Of a DNA stretch of 64,000 nucleotides, positions 23,801 through 34,225 are shown piece after piece (positions within the stretch are counted from its first letter, which is position 1; each line of letters opens with the position of its first letter). The notes beneath the pieces were generated by a model. It was not told where the DNA came from, made no database searches, and was given only the letters and a program-made list of their open reading frames with translations. Source of the DNA: Parietaria judaica (taxonomy: Eukaryota; Streptophyta; Magnoliopsida; Rosales; Urticaceae); the NCBI GenBank assembly GCA_954871525.1, contig OX940869.1, forward strand, positions 26,626,001 to 26,690,000, read 5' to 3'. Position numbers and translations under genes: made by a program.

Positions 23801-24990
23801 CTAGTAGCTCATCGAGGTTGGGAAATTCATCATCTGGATGTCAAATCGGCATTCCTAAATGGTGACCTCGAAGAAGAAGTGTACGTCAAGCAACCAGAGG
23901 GGTTCGGCGTCACGGGCAAAGAGCAGAAGGTGTACAAACTATCCAAGTCCCTATACGGGTTGAGGCAAACACCAAGAGCGTGGAACATCCATCTTGACAA
24001 GAGCTTGAAGAATCTTGGATTCACAAAGTTCCTGAGGGAGCAGGCAGTCTACACAAGGAGTACCGAGCAGGATAACTCTGATCGTAGAAGTATATGTGGA
24101 TGACCTGATCGACACTGGATCCAGCGTAGGATGCGTAGATGGATTTAAGCAGCAAATGATGGCCGAATTCGAGATGAGTGACCTTGGATTACTTTCGTAC
24201 TATCTCGGTCTCAAGGTGGAACAGAAGAAGGACTACATCACGCTGAAGCAGTCGGCCTACGCAAGGAAGATTCTTATGCAGTTCGAGATGACGGATTGCA
24301 ACCCGAGCAAATACCCAATGGAGGCAAAGCTGCAGCTCGGGAAGGATGCTCGCGTGATCGGGTGTCTGAGATACCTCACTCACACCCGACTATACATTTC
24401 ACACACAGTCGGGATAGTCAGTCGATTCATGGAGAAGCCCACAAGTGCACACCAGCAGGCGGTGAAGCATATCTTGCGATACATGAAGGGCACGATGGAC
24501 TACGGGATCTAGTACAGCAGAGGAAGCGGAGCAGAAGTGCTAGTCGGTTTTACAAACAGTAATCTGGCCGGTGATATCGATGACAGGAAGAGTACCAGAG
24601 GGATGACGTTCTACCTCAACGGAAACCTGATCACCTGGCAGTCTTAAAAGCAGCAAACAGTAGCTCTATCATCATGTGAAGCAGAGTTCATGGCGGTAAC
24701 CGCAGTAGCATGTCAAGCTATGTGGTTGAAGGGGCCACTTAGTGAATTGACCGGATCCGAGCAGAGACCAGCTACTCTCTACGTGGACAACAATTCTGCA
24801 ATTGCGTTGATGAATAATCCAGTGTTCCATGGATGGAGAAAACACATTGACACAAAATTTCACTACATTCGTGAGTGTGTGGAGAAGCGAGAGATTATCG
24901 TGGAGTTCGTCAACACAAGTGAGTAACGGGCAGACATACTTACCAAGGCTCTGGGGAGAGTCAAGTTCGCAGAAGTGAGAGAGCTGCTAA
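20802..24990 (+). pseudogene. Copia gag-pol polyprotein, multiply broken
   Basis: Copia domain order is complete but the frame is not. A UBN2-type gag lies at about 20863-21620 with a TAG at 21070. A CCHC zinc knuckle (CYSCQKLGHFASEC) at about 21620-21660 is followed by a TAG. The protease site reads L-E-N-G-A-S (about 21935), so the catalytic Asp of D-S-G is lost. The pre-integrase and integrase part has WHARLGH, HADLCGP, TDRGGEF and HTPQQNGVVERRNRT, with a TAG at 22503 and a frameshift near 22615. Reverse transcriptase begins about 23561 (VFAPIARV, HLDVKSAFLNGDL), with a frameshift near 24070 before the YVDD box. RNase H reaches about 24925 (SSCEAEFMA) with stops at 24510, 24645 and 24924. 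It cannot make functional enzymes. Confidence 0.92.
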
Positions 24991-25031
24991 GAGTGAAGAA
25001 AGTAGAAGCGAGTCAAGCTTACAATGGAGAA

Positions 25032-25554
25032 TGTGAGCTTAAGCTTGACTTAGTCCTTCACACAGAGGGAGTCAGCCCGGGTACCGACCAGAACCGAGGA
25101 CGGACAAGAGTTTAGTCCAGCTCGGGTGAACACAAGCAGAAGGTCCGGATAGAAGGCAAGCCCAGCCTGGGAAATACGAGCAGACCAGCTCGGGGACAGA
25201 GAAGCTGTATGAGCAGGAAACGGAAAGTCAGCAACTACCCAGCAAGGAAAGCGCGTAGCTTGAGGAGCATGCAAAAATCGAGTCAAAGATTTGACGAGAT
25301 TGTTTAGGGTAGTTTCTTGATTTTGTGCGATTTGGTTAGCTAGGGTTTCGCCTATGTAAGGCTATATAAACCAAGCATTGTACAATTTGTTAAAAAAAGC
25401 TGAGTCCATTAGAATTTGAGTTTTAGCTTCTTGTATTTTGATTTCGATTATCAATAGAAAATTTCTTCTTCCAAAGTTCGTGTTCTTCAATTTTCTCTTC
25501 GATTTCTTTGGTGTTATTCGTGTTCTTCGCAGATCTGTGATTTGGGAACCAACA
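25032..25554 (+). repeat. Copia 3' LTR
   Basis: 523-bp partner of the left LTR, with TATATAAA at 25363-25370. A short purine-rich tract just upstream (about 25021-25031) stands where the polypurine tract belongs. It is followed by the TACAT target duplication. Confidence 0.92.
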
Positions 25555-25774
25555 TACATAACTAATATGCACGAAACCTTATAACCGCTATACATAACTA
25601 ATATGCACGAAATAATCAAAATACAGAGACTATGCTATCAACGTAATCATAGGCAGGCTCAACGTACTTGCCATTTTCCGCGCCCCATACATTTCTCCAC
25701 CAGTACCTCATCGCCGGCCGTTCTACCGTCGGAAGCGCGCTCTGTTTTTTCTCGAGACAAAGCACCTCGTCCCG

Positions 25775-26559
25775 CTAGTCGAAGGAAAAGAATGTTGATT
25801 TATTTTTCCAGCGGTTAATCAGAACCGCCCAATGAAGTACCCCGTCCACCGTTACCGGGCCCCGTGGCCAATCAAGCTCCCGTGGTAGTGTCAAGGACCC
25901 ACAATCTCTCCATGCAAGTCCGCTTTTGGAGAACACTTGTGCGCATACGGAACGTGAATCCTTGGCTGTGCATAGTCGGACGATCTTGTAGTCGTTGATT
26001 GTGACGTTATACGTGAAACCTAACACCCCATTGTCATGAAAGACTGGTGAATAGGGTGCTGGAACGGGAAGTCGCCTCACTTGCCGAATTGCCGGATTCC
26101 AAAGCACGAATCTCGTATCTTGCGCCATGAATGATAGGCAGATCTCATTTGGCAGATCAAGCCGTTGCAGGAGCCTACTTTGTCAAAGTGTTCATAATTT
26201 TCTGCATAAAGATACGACACGTCAATCTTCGTTACCCTTTGGCCGGAGAGCAGCAGTATTACTTGTTGGTAGTCCCGTTTGGAGGCGGCAATCAGGAGTG
26301 GGCCGTTTCTGGTCCGCTGACGAATATGATGAGTGTTGATGAACGTCTAGTCGCCCCCAGATATTCTTGCCAGCCAACGTTTCGAGATGCTCTTGAATCC
26401 CATAAGAATTTTTGCTGGCAGTTCCGGTGGGATCTTGTTGAACACAAGGTGTTCGGGAAGGTTCTCCCATGTGCATTCCATTATAGTTTTTGATAATACA
26501 ATTTGAGACGCTGACCAAGTGCGCTTAGAACCATCTTTTAAATAGACACGGACGGACAC
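25775..26559 (-). pseudogene. F-box (FBA-type) gene fragment captured in the MULE
   Basis: In three reading frames one can follow a plant F-box protein. An F-box (ENLPEHLVFNKIPPELPAKILMGFKSI...KRWL, about 26460-26360) is followed by a GSCNGL segment (about 26180) and the F-box-associated domain start (FVLWNPAIRQVRRLP, DYKIVRL, SLTLPRELDWPRGPVTVDGVLHW, about 26110-25815). Frameshifts occur near 26350 and at the GSCNGL/LPNEICLSF junction, and the C-terminal half is missing. F-box proteins are substrate receptors of SCF ubiquitin ligases, but this copy is not functional. ACCGCTA copies on both sides (25584 and 26650) place it inside the MULE, which suggests gene capture. Confidence 0.8.
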
Positions 26560-26569
26560 GTCCTTTCAA

Positions 26570-27095
26570 ATAGCAAATCCGAACTGCGCTTAATTAAAGC
26601 GGCTCTTGAGATTTTCCATGACGTAATCATGAGAATTATTACTGCTATTACCGCTAGTTGTTTTACAGCTCTTACATGCCACGTGTTTGTAAGCGAACAT
26701 AAACGTCATGTCAAATACATATAGGGCTTTCAATATATATCCCGCTAGTTGTTACCGGCGTTTGATATTTCGATTAGTAATCATGAGCATAATTAAAATA
26801 TATATATACATTAATTACCGCTACAGAACTGATCCTGCCTTTTTGTTGTGACACTGACGATTGAGTTGCTCGATGTCTCGGTAACTGCTATGAACTCTGT
26901 AGCCATGTTATGAGTTGCTTTACTTATTTACTTTTGTTGCTATATTTGTTTTACTTCTAGCTGGTAGTTTCATATATAGAAACCAAGTCACTAACGGTTA
27001 GAAACTCGACTATAAAGTAAAGGGACCCACGTCACCAGATCTTGTAGATCTACTTTCGACCTTCCCAGATCATAAGAAAGCCCACAACTTCTAGA
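26570..27095. other. Non-coding MULE DNA, ACCGCTA present
   Basis: ACCGCTA occurs at 26650 and 26817, with near copies at about 26643 and 26746. It forms the upstream region of the GRF zinc-finger gene. No gene is seen. Confidence 0.5.
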
Positions 27096-27101
27096 TCTAC
27101 A

Positions 27102-27423
27102 ATGTACGACCTTGACGATGGTTCAAGCACTTCTTCAACTCAGAAGGATCGACGATGTCTTTGTAAATACGGCAACAACACGATAATCTTAATGTCAAAC
27201 ACGTGGAAGAATCCAGGAAGAAGATTGAAGTGTTGTTCAAAGATGAAGGTACGTTCATTGATGACGACTTTATACTTGATCTCTGTAATTTTCCTAAGGT
27301 TGTGATTTTTGGTATTTTGCTTGTCATCAGGGAAAAGATAATTGCGGATACTTTAATTGGGTAGATCCATATCCAATTCCACAAATTGATGTCTTTCAAC
27401 CAATTCAAATACTGGAACGATGA
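27102..27423 (+). CDS. Small GRF-type zinc-finger protein, two exons, intact
   Basis: Exon 1 is 27102-27248 (donor GTACGT) and exon 2 is 27331-27423 (acceptor CATCAG). Both are phase 0 and together make 79 aa ending in TGA. The spliced protein has the GRF finger order: CLC near residue 20, SNTWKNPGRRLKC, then after the splice NCGYFNWVDP. The conserved Asn-Pro-Gly-Arg-Arg core, the zinc ligands (C-x-C, C, C) and the trailing F-x-W-V-D are all present. GRF fingers bind single-stranded nucleic acid in repair proteins, and in plants many short copies occur in transposons. The N-terminus is Ser/Thr-rich. Function here is inferred, but the undamaged frame contrasts with the broken genes around it. 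Confidence 0.75.
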
Positions 27424-27429
27424 AAATAC

Positions 27430-29750
27430 TATGACTTCATCAGTTGAGGAAAACTAATGTTTGTAACTTTCTTTGTCGTTTTATGGATGTTCTTCAAGTG
27501 AGTATTTATCTGGTACGCGGTATGGTGTTTTGTAACGAAGACATGTTGAATCATATTGTATTACAATCTTACCACTATTTTAATGTTATTATATTGTATG
27601 ACAATCAAACCGTCCTCTGTTAATGCTGTTATATCTCACCATGACAATCGTACCGCTATGTTAATGCTATTTATCATACTATAACTTTCAATCTAACTTA
27701 CCGCAAGCACCTTCTCCGGTATCGGTTTACCAAAATGTCAGACAATAACTGAGAGAGATGAGTTAGCTAACACTTTAGTAATGCGATACCAGAGTTGGTG
27801 CTCATAGCTTTGGCAGTTCATTAAAAAAATATAGAAAGAGATAAGGAGAGGAGGCGGCGGGCAACTATATAATGCAAATTGTGCTCCATTTTAGGATTTT
27901 CTTCTCTTTATATTGATAAAAGGGTATTTTGGTACTTATAATCGTCTTACCGCTATGCTTTATAGTTTATTCTAGCAAACAACACACAAAGAGTAAATAT
28001 TGAGTATCACTACATGTTACATAATAGCGGGATTATCGAATACAAAACAAACATAAATAATAAATAATCAGATATTCTTTATTGTGTAATACAATACACA
28101 ATGAGTAAATATTGAGTACCGCTATATGTTACATAATAGCGGGATTATTGAATACAAACCAAAACATAAATAAGAACAAGTTCATAAAAAATATACCGCT
28201 ATGAATTATTCTGTAATACAACACAGAATGAGAAAACATTGACTACCGTTAGTTCATAAAAATATACCGCTATGAATTATTCTGTAATACAACACAGAAT
28301 TAGAAAACATTGACTACCGTTAGTTTATAAAAAAAATATACCGCTTTTAATTATTCTGTAATATAACACAGAATGAGAAAACATTGACTACGGGGGGTAT
28401 ATATGTTACACGAACCTATATACCCCCTTGCTAAGAAACGAAAAATTAATCTTGCATGAGCAATTGCCGCTTTACCTTATACCGCTATGCTCCCGTCCTT
28501 AATGTCGGGTCAAGAGGATGCAATGGTAGCTTGCAAATACAAGAAGCACAGATGCAACTCCTCGTAACACGAGTTGATTTATTTCGTCCCTAGCGGGAAG
28601 AAACAAGAAGCACGATGCGAAGAGGATGCAAACGAAGCTTGCAGAGTTGAGAAGCACGATTGCGAAGAAGCACGAAGCTTGTAAATATTGTATGAATGCA
28701 CGGCGGCATAAAAGATTGATCACGAGCAGCTGACGAACCTATGGGCGGTGGATTCATACAATATTATTATGGAGAGGGTGATGATGGAAATAATTGTATT
28801 GTTTAGGGTTAGGGATTGTTCTATTTATAAACGCTTGGGGGGAGTTGGACGAGTAATTAATACGACCTGCATGCAATAAAGGCACATTAATATGTTTCTC
28901 CACCCACTAATTCGAGTACTTTTGTTGAACAGAGATTACCGCTAGGTTTTCTCCTAGAGGTGGTCACTAAACACGTAACGGTTACCTAGCGGATAATGAA
29001 TAGAAACGGGGAAGGTTAGTGTTTCTATCAGGTTATTTCATTTTACCGTTCGTGTGCATAATTAAGTTCATCGTAACAACTAATGGTAAGTGAGTTGGAT
29101 CATAGGCGCATAATGAATATGACAAAATAACTAGCAAGTTTGTTGGATCATATAACAAGTCTCTATCACTCGTACACATATGCGAAGCAACGCATATTGC
29201 TCTCGATTAACTCGTACTTATTTCAACTTAAAAATGTAATACACTAGTAAATATGTTTAAATAACCTTCATTTTACTAACAAAACTAATTACCGCTAATT
29301 GATTGTCTTATCCGCCTCTAGACACTCATTGCACTACCGTTACGTGTTACGCAGTAGCGGTTTTTTATTTGGCTGAAAATTTTAAGATTCTGCTGGTTTA
29401 AGGAGTATTTAATACGACCTGCATGCAATAAAGGCACATTAACAGGTTACTCCAACCACTTATCCGAGAACATTTGAACCATAGCAATTACCGCTAGGTT
29501 TTATCCTAGCGGTGGTCACTAAACACGTTAGGGTTTCCTAGCGGTTAGTTAATTGAAATGGGAAAATCCGTTTTTCTATCAGGTTATTTCATCTTACCGT
29601 TCGTATGGATTATTAAGTTCATCGTAAAAACACTCATATATATCACTACCGCTACGGTTTACGGAGTAGCAGTTTGGATTATTAAGTTCATCGGTAAGCG
29701 GTTACTAATTTATTCTTTCTAAACCTAAACTCTTCGATATATGGTTATGA
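27430..29750. repeat. Non-coding MULE DNA with nested ACCGCTA-bearing repeats
   Basis: No gene. There are three layers of repetition. Two about 45-bp units sit near 28009 and 28114. Three about 71-bp tandem units (about 28180-28392) each hold ACCGCT(A) followed by a TTATTCTGTAATA word. A 225-bp imperfect direct duplication (about 28850-29078 and 29401-29628) shares TACGACCTGCATGC and the motif. At 29490-29513 two ACCGCTAGG copies face each other over a short loop. Confidence 0.7.
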
Positions 29751-29754
29751 AGCG

Positions 29755-30720
29755 GTGCTAATAAATACCATCGGAAAGCAGTTACCACGAGATGCGGTTA
29801 CATTGAAACTAATTTTCATACCAATCCACAATTATAACAGGGTTTGGCAAGGAAAACCAGTAGTCAGACAATACCAAAATGGCACAAAATCAACGACGAG
29901 TGCAACTTTGTTATTCTGTATTGAATACACAATCTAAGGTTGCTATCTTCATGTTCGTAGTGATTTACTATATAACAATGCTAAGATGATTATAGTTTTT
30001 TACTTGTTCGTTTTGCAGTTGCTCTTGTTTCAGTTTGTGATTTCTCACGGGTATGACTATTCCTGTGAGTAGGACAAAAATGTTACGAATTTTATTGTGG
30101 GGCCAGAAAATCACAGTAGTTGCGCGCGGAGCCAAAAATTTCTTATGTCAATCTTAAATGGAATATGGATTCTCAACATCAACTGTATGTAAATCTTGTG
30201 AACTTTATGTGTGCAGGGATAAAAGCATGCATTGAAACTACAATTTTATGTGTGCATGGATAAAAGCATGCATTGAAGCTAACTCACTTGTTGACGAAAC
30301 TCCGTTTGAGATCACCGTCGACATTTTTGGGGCGCGAAATGGTAAAAAATTAGGCCGGCTGAACGCTTTCAACAATGTAAGTTTTCACCAAATATAGTGT
30401 ACACCTTTACACTCCTCGTACAATATATTTTGAATTAAAGAATAATGTAGGCCTAGAAGCTCTTTGTCGGGTTAAGTTCTATCTCATGGGCTACAAGGGC
30501 TCTGCGAGTAAAAATGTCAAATCTCTCGTCATGCGCGGAGGAGGGGTGATTATAAATAACGAGGAAGAGTTTGTGCAGCTTTATCAAACTGATAGGGTAT
30601 TTATAATTTACAACGACAGCTATGTCGTTGAGAAATGTTTCATTAATTAACATTGTAGGCAAGCAGAGATGATGGTGGGACAAACTCTGGCGAGAGTGTA
30701 CGCACACAATTTGTTGCATG
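29755..30720 (+). other. Coding-like exon fragments of unknown family in the MULE
   Basis: Short open stretches look like spliced exons. About 30258-30377 reads as VDETPFEITVDIFGARNG followed by GKKLGRLNAF and ends at a GTAAGT donor. About 30450-30600 reads as RVKFYLMGYKGSASKN then VMRGGGVIINNEEEFVQLY. I recognise no domain. A 34-bp duplication around GGGATAAAAGCATGCATTGA precedes them (about 30217-30282). They could be remains of another element gene. Confidence 0.35.
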
Positions 30721-31745
30721 CGTCAGTTGCATCTTTTAGTTTGGATGTGTTTGTTTGATAACTTAATATCTCATGGCACGTGTCTGTAGATGAAACCTTT
30801 TTTGTCTTTTAAATTGGATGTGTTTTTTGAGATCTTAATATCTCATGGCACGTGTCTGTATATGGAACCTTTTTTTATGACCTTGTACCACTATAGGTTT
30901 CTTTATAGCGGATATTAGTTTACTTCGAAGACTTCTTATTAAATGAACACGCAGCGTTCAAACAATTTTTTTAATCAACACATCTATAATTGATGCTCTC
31001 CACCGCTACCAAATATAGTACTCCCGCTAGAGGTAATTATTTAAACAAGTAGCGGTAAAACAACACGTAGCGGTAAAACAAGTGTTTAAACAAGTATTAA
31101 AGCACGCGGGAAAGTTAAACCGTCAAACCAGGATTTAATACCAATCGGGGAAGAAAAACCAATAATTAATACCACCAATTTAATAACACCTGTCAATATA
31201 TAAAGACGAACCACCAACTTATTAAAACCACCTACTTACAATAATCGCAACAAACATGTGTCAAATTATACAGTTCTAATATCCGAATAATTTAGCCATT
31301 CACAAGCATTTTCTACACTATGGCGGAGAGAACGCTTGGTCTTTTGAGATCGAATCTGTCTTCGGAAGTATTCTCACACTTCTTTTCTGTATTCTCACGC
31401 TTCTTTTCAGTATTCTCATATGATTCCTTCTTTTTACAAATTCTTGTGGAGATTTTTTCAGGATTAAAACTTGCAATGAATACCGCTATACTTTTTTTGC
31501 AGATTCCTTCCTTCTGAAACCATTCACGATAAGTTCGGCACTCCGGTACTCCCCGTGGTCCAAATTTCTATAGCTCTATCAATACCAATTATCTTACCGC
31601 TATATAACTATTATGATACCGCTATTTAGGAATCCATGGTTCATAAAAAAATGAAGATGAGGTTCACATATTTTAGTGCATAATACACGTTGTAGCATAG
31701 TTCACAAATTAACTTAATGCAAATTCATGGTTCATACAAAAAAAG
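30721..31745. other. Non-coding MULE DNA, ACCGCTA present
   Basis: Exact motif copies lie at 31002, 31050 (reverse), 31068 (reverse), 31482, 31596 and 31618. No gene is supported; the 65-codon frame at 31320 is low-complexity. Confidence 0.5.
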
Positions 31746-31752
31746 AGGAAGT

Positions 31753-34225
31753 TCATATAATACACATTGAAGTATAATATCCATCGCACAAGCATTTTCT
31801 ACAGTACTTGGTATATTTCCTTCCGCTCTCCCCAAATGATAGGAATCTTCTTGTCGTCTTTCGTCCTTTTTTGCAGGGTTGTACCTCTGGCGGTCTAATC
31901 TTCCCAAAGACTTGATAGACTTGAGAAGGTACTTCCCAATCTGCATGTAGCGGGATATGTTTTACGGCAATAGAATGCGCTTTAGACCAGTTGTCCAAAC
32001 TCAAGAATTTCCCACATAAATTCTCAGGATTTAACCCAGCAGTGGAGATTGCCGAGACGGCATGCGCAGATGGGTATTCCGTAGTTTGCCAACGTAAGCA
32101 TGTGCACGTTTTTCTACCGATCACCACAACCTCTTTGGGGTGGCTTCCCAACTCTGTTCCACTCATCGCCACTTCCCACTTGTCATCGTTCAAGTTATCG
32201 GCCGTCATCGTCTTAGATTTGATCTCGTTCTTTTTTATCTTTGCTCGAATCCACAGAGTGTCTGGAGAGGACGATTCTATAATACATTTAGTACTCGCGT
32301 CATAGTATCTACTTATATACTCAGATACCTTCCCAATACATTCATCTAAAAGGCCAACAATAGGGTAACCTCTAGCTACTTTCAGCACAATGTTAATGCA
32401 TTCAACGTTATTTGAATTCAGTATGTTATACCATTTCCCCCTGAACTACGCTCTTGTCCAATTTGATATTCTCCCAACTTTTTCAACTAGATATTGTGTA
32501 GCAAATGGAAACTTACTAGTGAATACATCCCATCTTTTCTCAAAGTCCTCATCTTTATATGATTGTACCATTTCCCAATAATGGCTCATTAGCCATTTTT
32601 TATTTTTCTTGATATCTTCATCAAGATCCGTTGATACACCAGCGGTTTCTTCATCGGGATTGAGATCCCTTGATAGGCTGGTTTCTTCATCGGGATTGGG
32701 ATCATTTGATACGCCGGTTTCTTCATCGGGACCGGGATCCTTTGATTTCTTCTTCTTCTTCTTCTTCTTCTTCTTCTTCTTCTTCTTCTTCTTCTTCTTC
32801 TTCCTCCTCCTCCTCCTCCTCCTCCTCCTCCTCCTCCTCCTCCTCCTCCTCCTCCCACACGTCAACAAGTTGCAACTAATGTGATAATTAAATGGTTCTC
32901 CGCGTCTGTAATACCGAAAGCAAGAGGATAAATATGACCATCGCCATCCATAGCGGTTGCTACAAGTAATACACCTGCGTACTTGCTATACAAGTGACAT
33001 GCGTCGAGACAAATAACCTTCCTCAAACTTTTGAATCCTATAACCGACGCGTATAATGCCATGATACAGTACAAAAAACGGCCTTTCTCGGTAATCTTAA
33101 TCGCGGTATGGGAACTCGGGTTTTCTTTTTCAACCATAAAAAAATAATCCGGTAAAAACTCGTAATTCTGAGCCGGGGTACCTTTCATCCTGTTAATGGC
33201 GTTACCCCTCGCACGCCAAGCCTTCCGGGAACTGACCTTGATACCCTTATTTGACAGAAAATGCTGAATAAATTTCGCCTTTGGTACTAGTTTCAAGCCA
33301 TGGAATGAATTAGAGACCATGATGCCGAGATACGACGAAGTGGCCTGTCGATGTCCATCTTTTCGGCCGGCAACGGAACAAGTATGCATGTTTTCATATC
33401 TCCACGTGCATTTCCGATTTAGGTATCTGACTGAGTATAATGTTGCTGTAGACTTTACTGACCTCAACTCGAAGAAGCACCCTCAGCCAGAAATTTTTTC
33501 AATTCCGACTTTGATGAAAACTCCTAACCAAGTTCAAGATTCATACTGTCGGGAAAACCAAATGCCCGGAGTTGTTCTTCATCAATGCTCGGACCACACG
33601 AACTTGGTGCCACAAAATAATTTGACATCCCTCTGAATTGTGACAATATCACATCTTCATCATTACAGTTAGATTCCGGCATATCGGTCTGGTGATCTTC
33701 TCCCATATCAGTCGAGTGATCTTTTGGCATATTAGTGGGATGATAATATGGCACATCAGTCGGGCGATCTTCTCGCATATCAGTCGGGCGATCTTCTGGC
33801 TCATCTGGCTTGCTGGATTCAATTGAATTTTCCCGAGCGGCCGGTATATGTTCAACAGGCGCGCCGGACTGAACGACCCGTTCTCTTTCGACTTCATGAC
33901 CTTCATATGCCGGTAGACTGATATATAATTTATCCAACCACGCCGACCCATCGGCCTCCCACAGATATGTTGTCAGGTCTGTATCGTTTCCAAGGGCTAG
34001 CGGCTGGCTACTGTCAGAAGGTTTATAAGTTACCTTCAAATCATATTGCCTTGAAATGTTGAAACGCACGTATAGAAGCTCTTTAAAATCAGCATATCCA
34101 TTCAATGTAGACGTTTCAACCTGAATACAAGTTCCCGTGTCTCGGTCTCCAACCCACCGCCACATATAAGCATCGTATATCCACTTTCCTCCACAACTGA
34201 CGCTCACCAAGAGCGGAGACATCAA
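31753..34225 (-). pseudogene. MuDR-like (MULE) transposase, core deleted
   Basis: Read on the minus strand, the order is that of a MULE transposase. An N-terminal PB1-like region (34225-33524) has a Thr/Asp-Met-rich imperfect repeat near its end. A Cys-rich DNA-binding segment (RKCTWRYENMHTC, about 33425) is followed by KAWRARGNAI. The first DDE aspartate lies in VICLDACHL, followed by YPLAFGITDAEN (about 32890). After this the second Asp, the Glu and the region between are missing; a pure triplet-repeat tract stands there instead. The C-terminal part resumes at about 32600 (FPFATQYL), has a TAG where WxRAYF is expected (about 32445), then PIVGLLDE and a SWIM-like finger (TCTCLRWQTTEYPSAHA) whose third Cys is Ser. 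It is non-functional. Kaonashi MULEs pair this transposase with Ulp1 genes. Confidence 0.82.
32747..32856. repeat. Compound triplet microsatellite (TTC)n(TCC)n
   Basis: About 19 units of TTC run directly into about 18 units of TCC, making about 110 bp of uninterrupted pyrimidine on the plus strand. On its 3' side on the minus strand is a 3-4 copy about 40-bp repeat (32636-32745) encoding D-P-N-P-D-E-E-T units. Translations of this tract are low-complexity and should not be counted as a gene. Confidence 0.95.

Larger units (their letters stand above)
20226..25554 (+). mobile_element. Complete but decayed Ty1-copia LTR retrotransposon
   Basis: Two LTRs (20226-20747 and 25032-25554) start TGTGAGC and end CCAACA. 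They flank a copia-order interior (gag, protease, integrase, reverse transcriptase, RNase H). The 5-bp duplication TACAT sits on both sides (20221-20225 and 25555-25559). A primer site resembling the initiator-Met type (TAGTATAAGAGC against TGGTATCAGAGC) follows the left LTR at about 20750. By eye the LTRs differ at about 5-6% of positions, so the insertion is not recent. It is nested in ACCGCTA-rich MULE DNA. Confidence 0.93.

Noticed and set aside
32446..32884. Frames encoding long Arg/Lys, Gly/Arg, Phe/Leu or Ser runs
   Set aside because: They are translations of the (TTC)n(TCC)n microsatellite in different frames. Only the flanking transposase C-terminal part is real homology.
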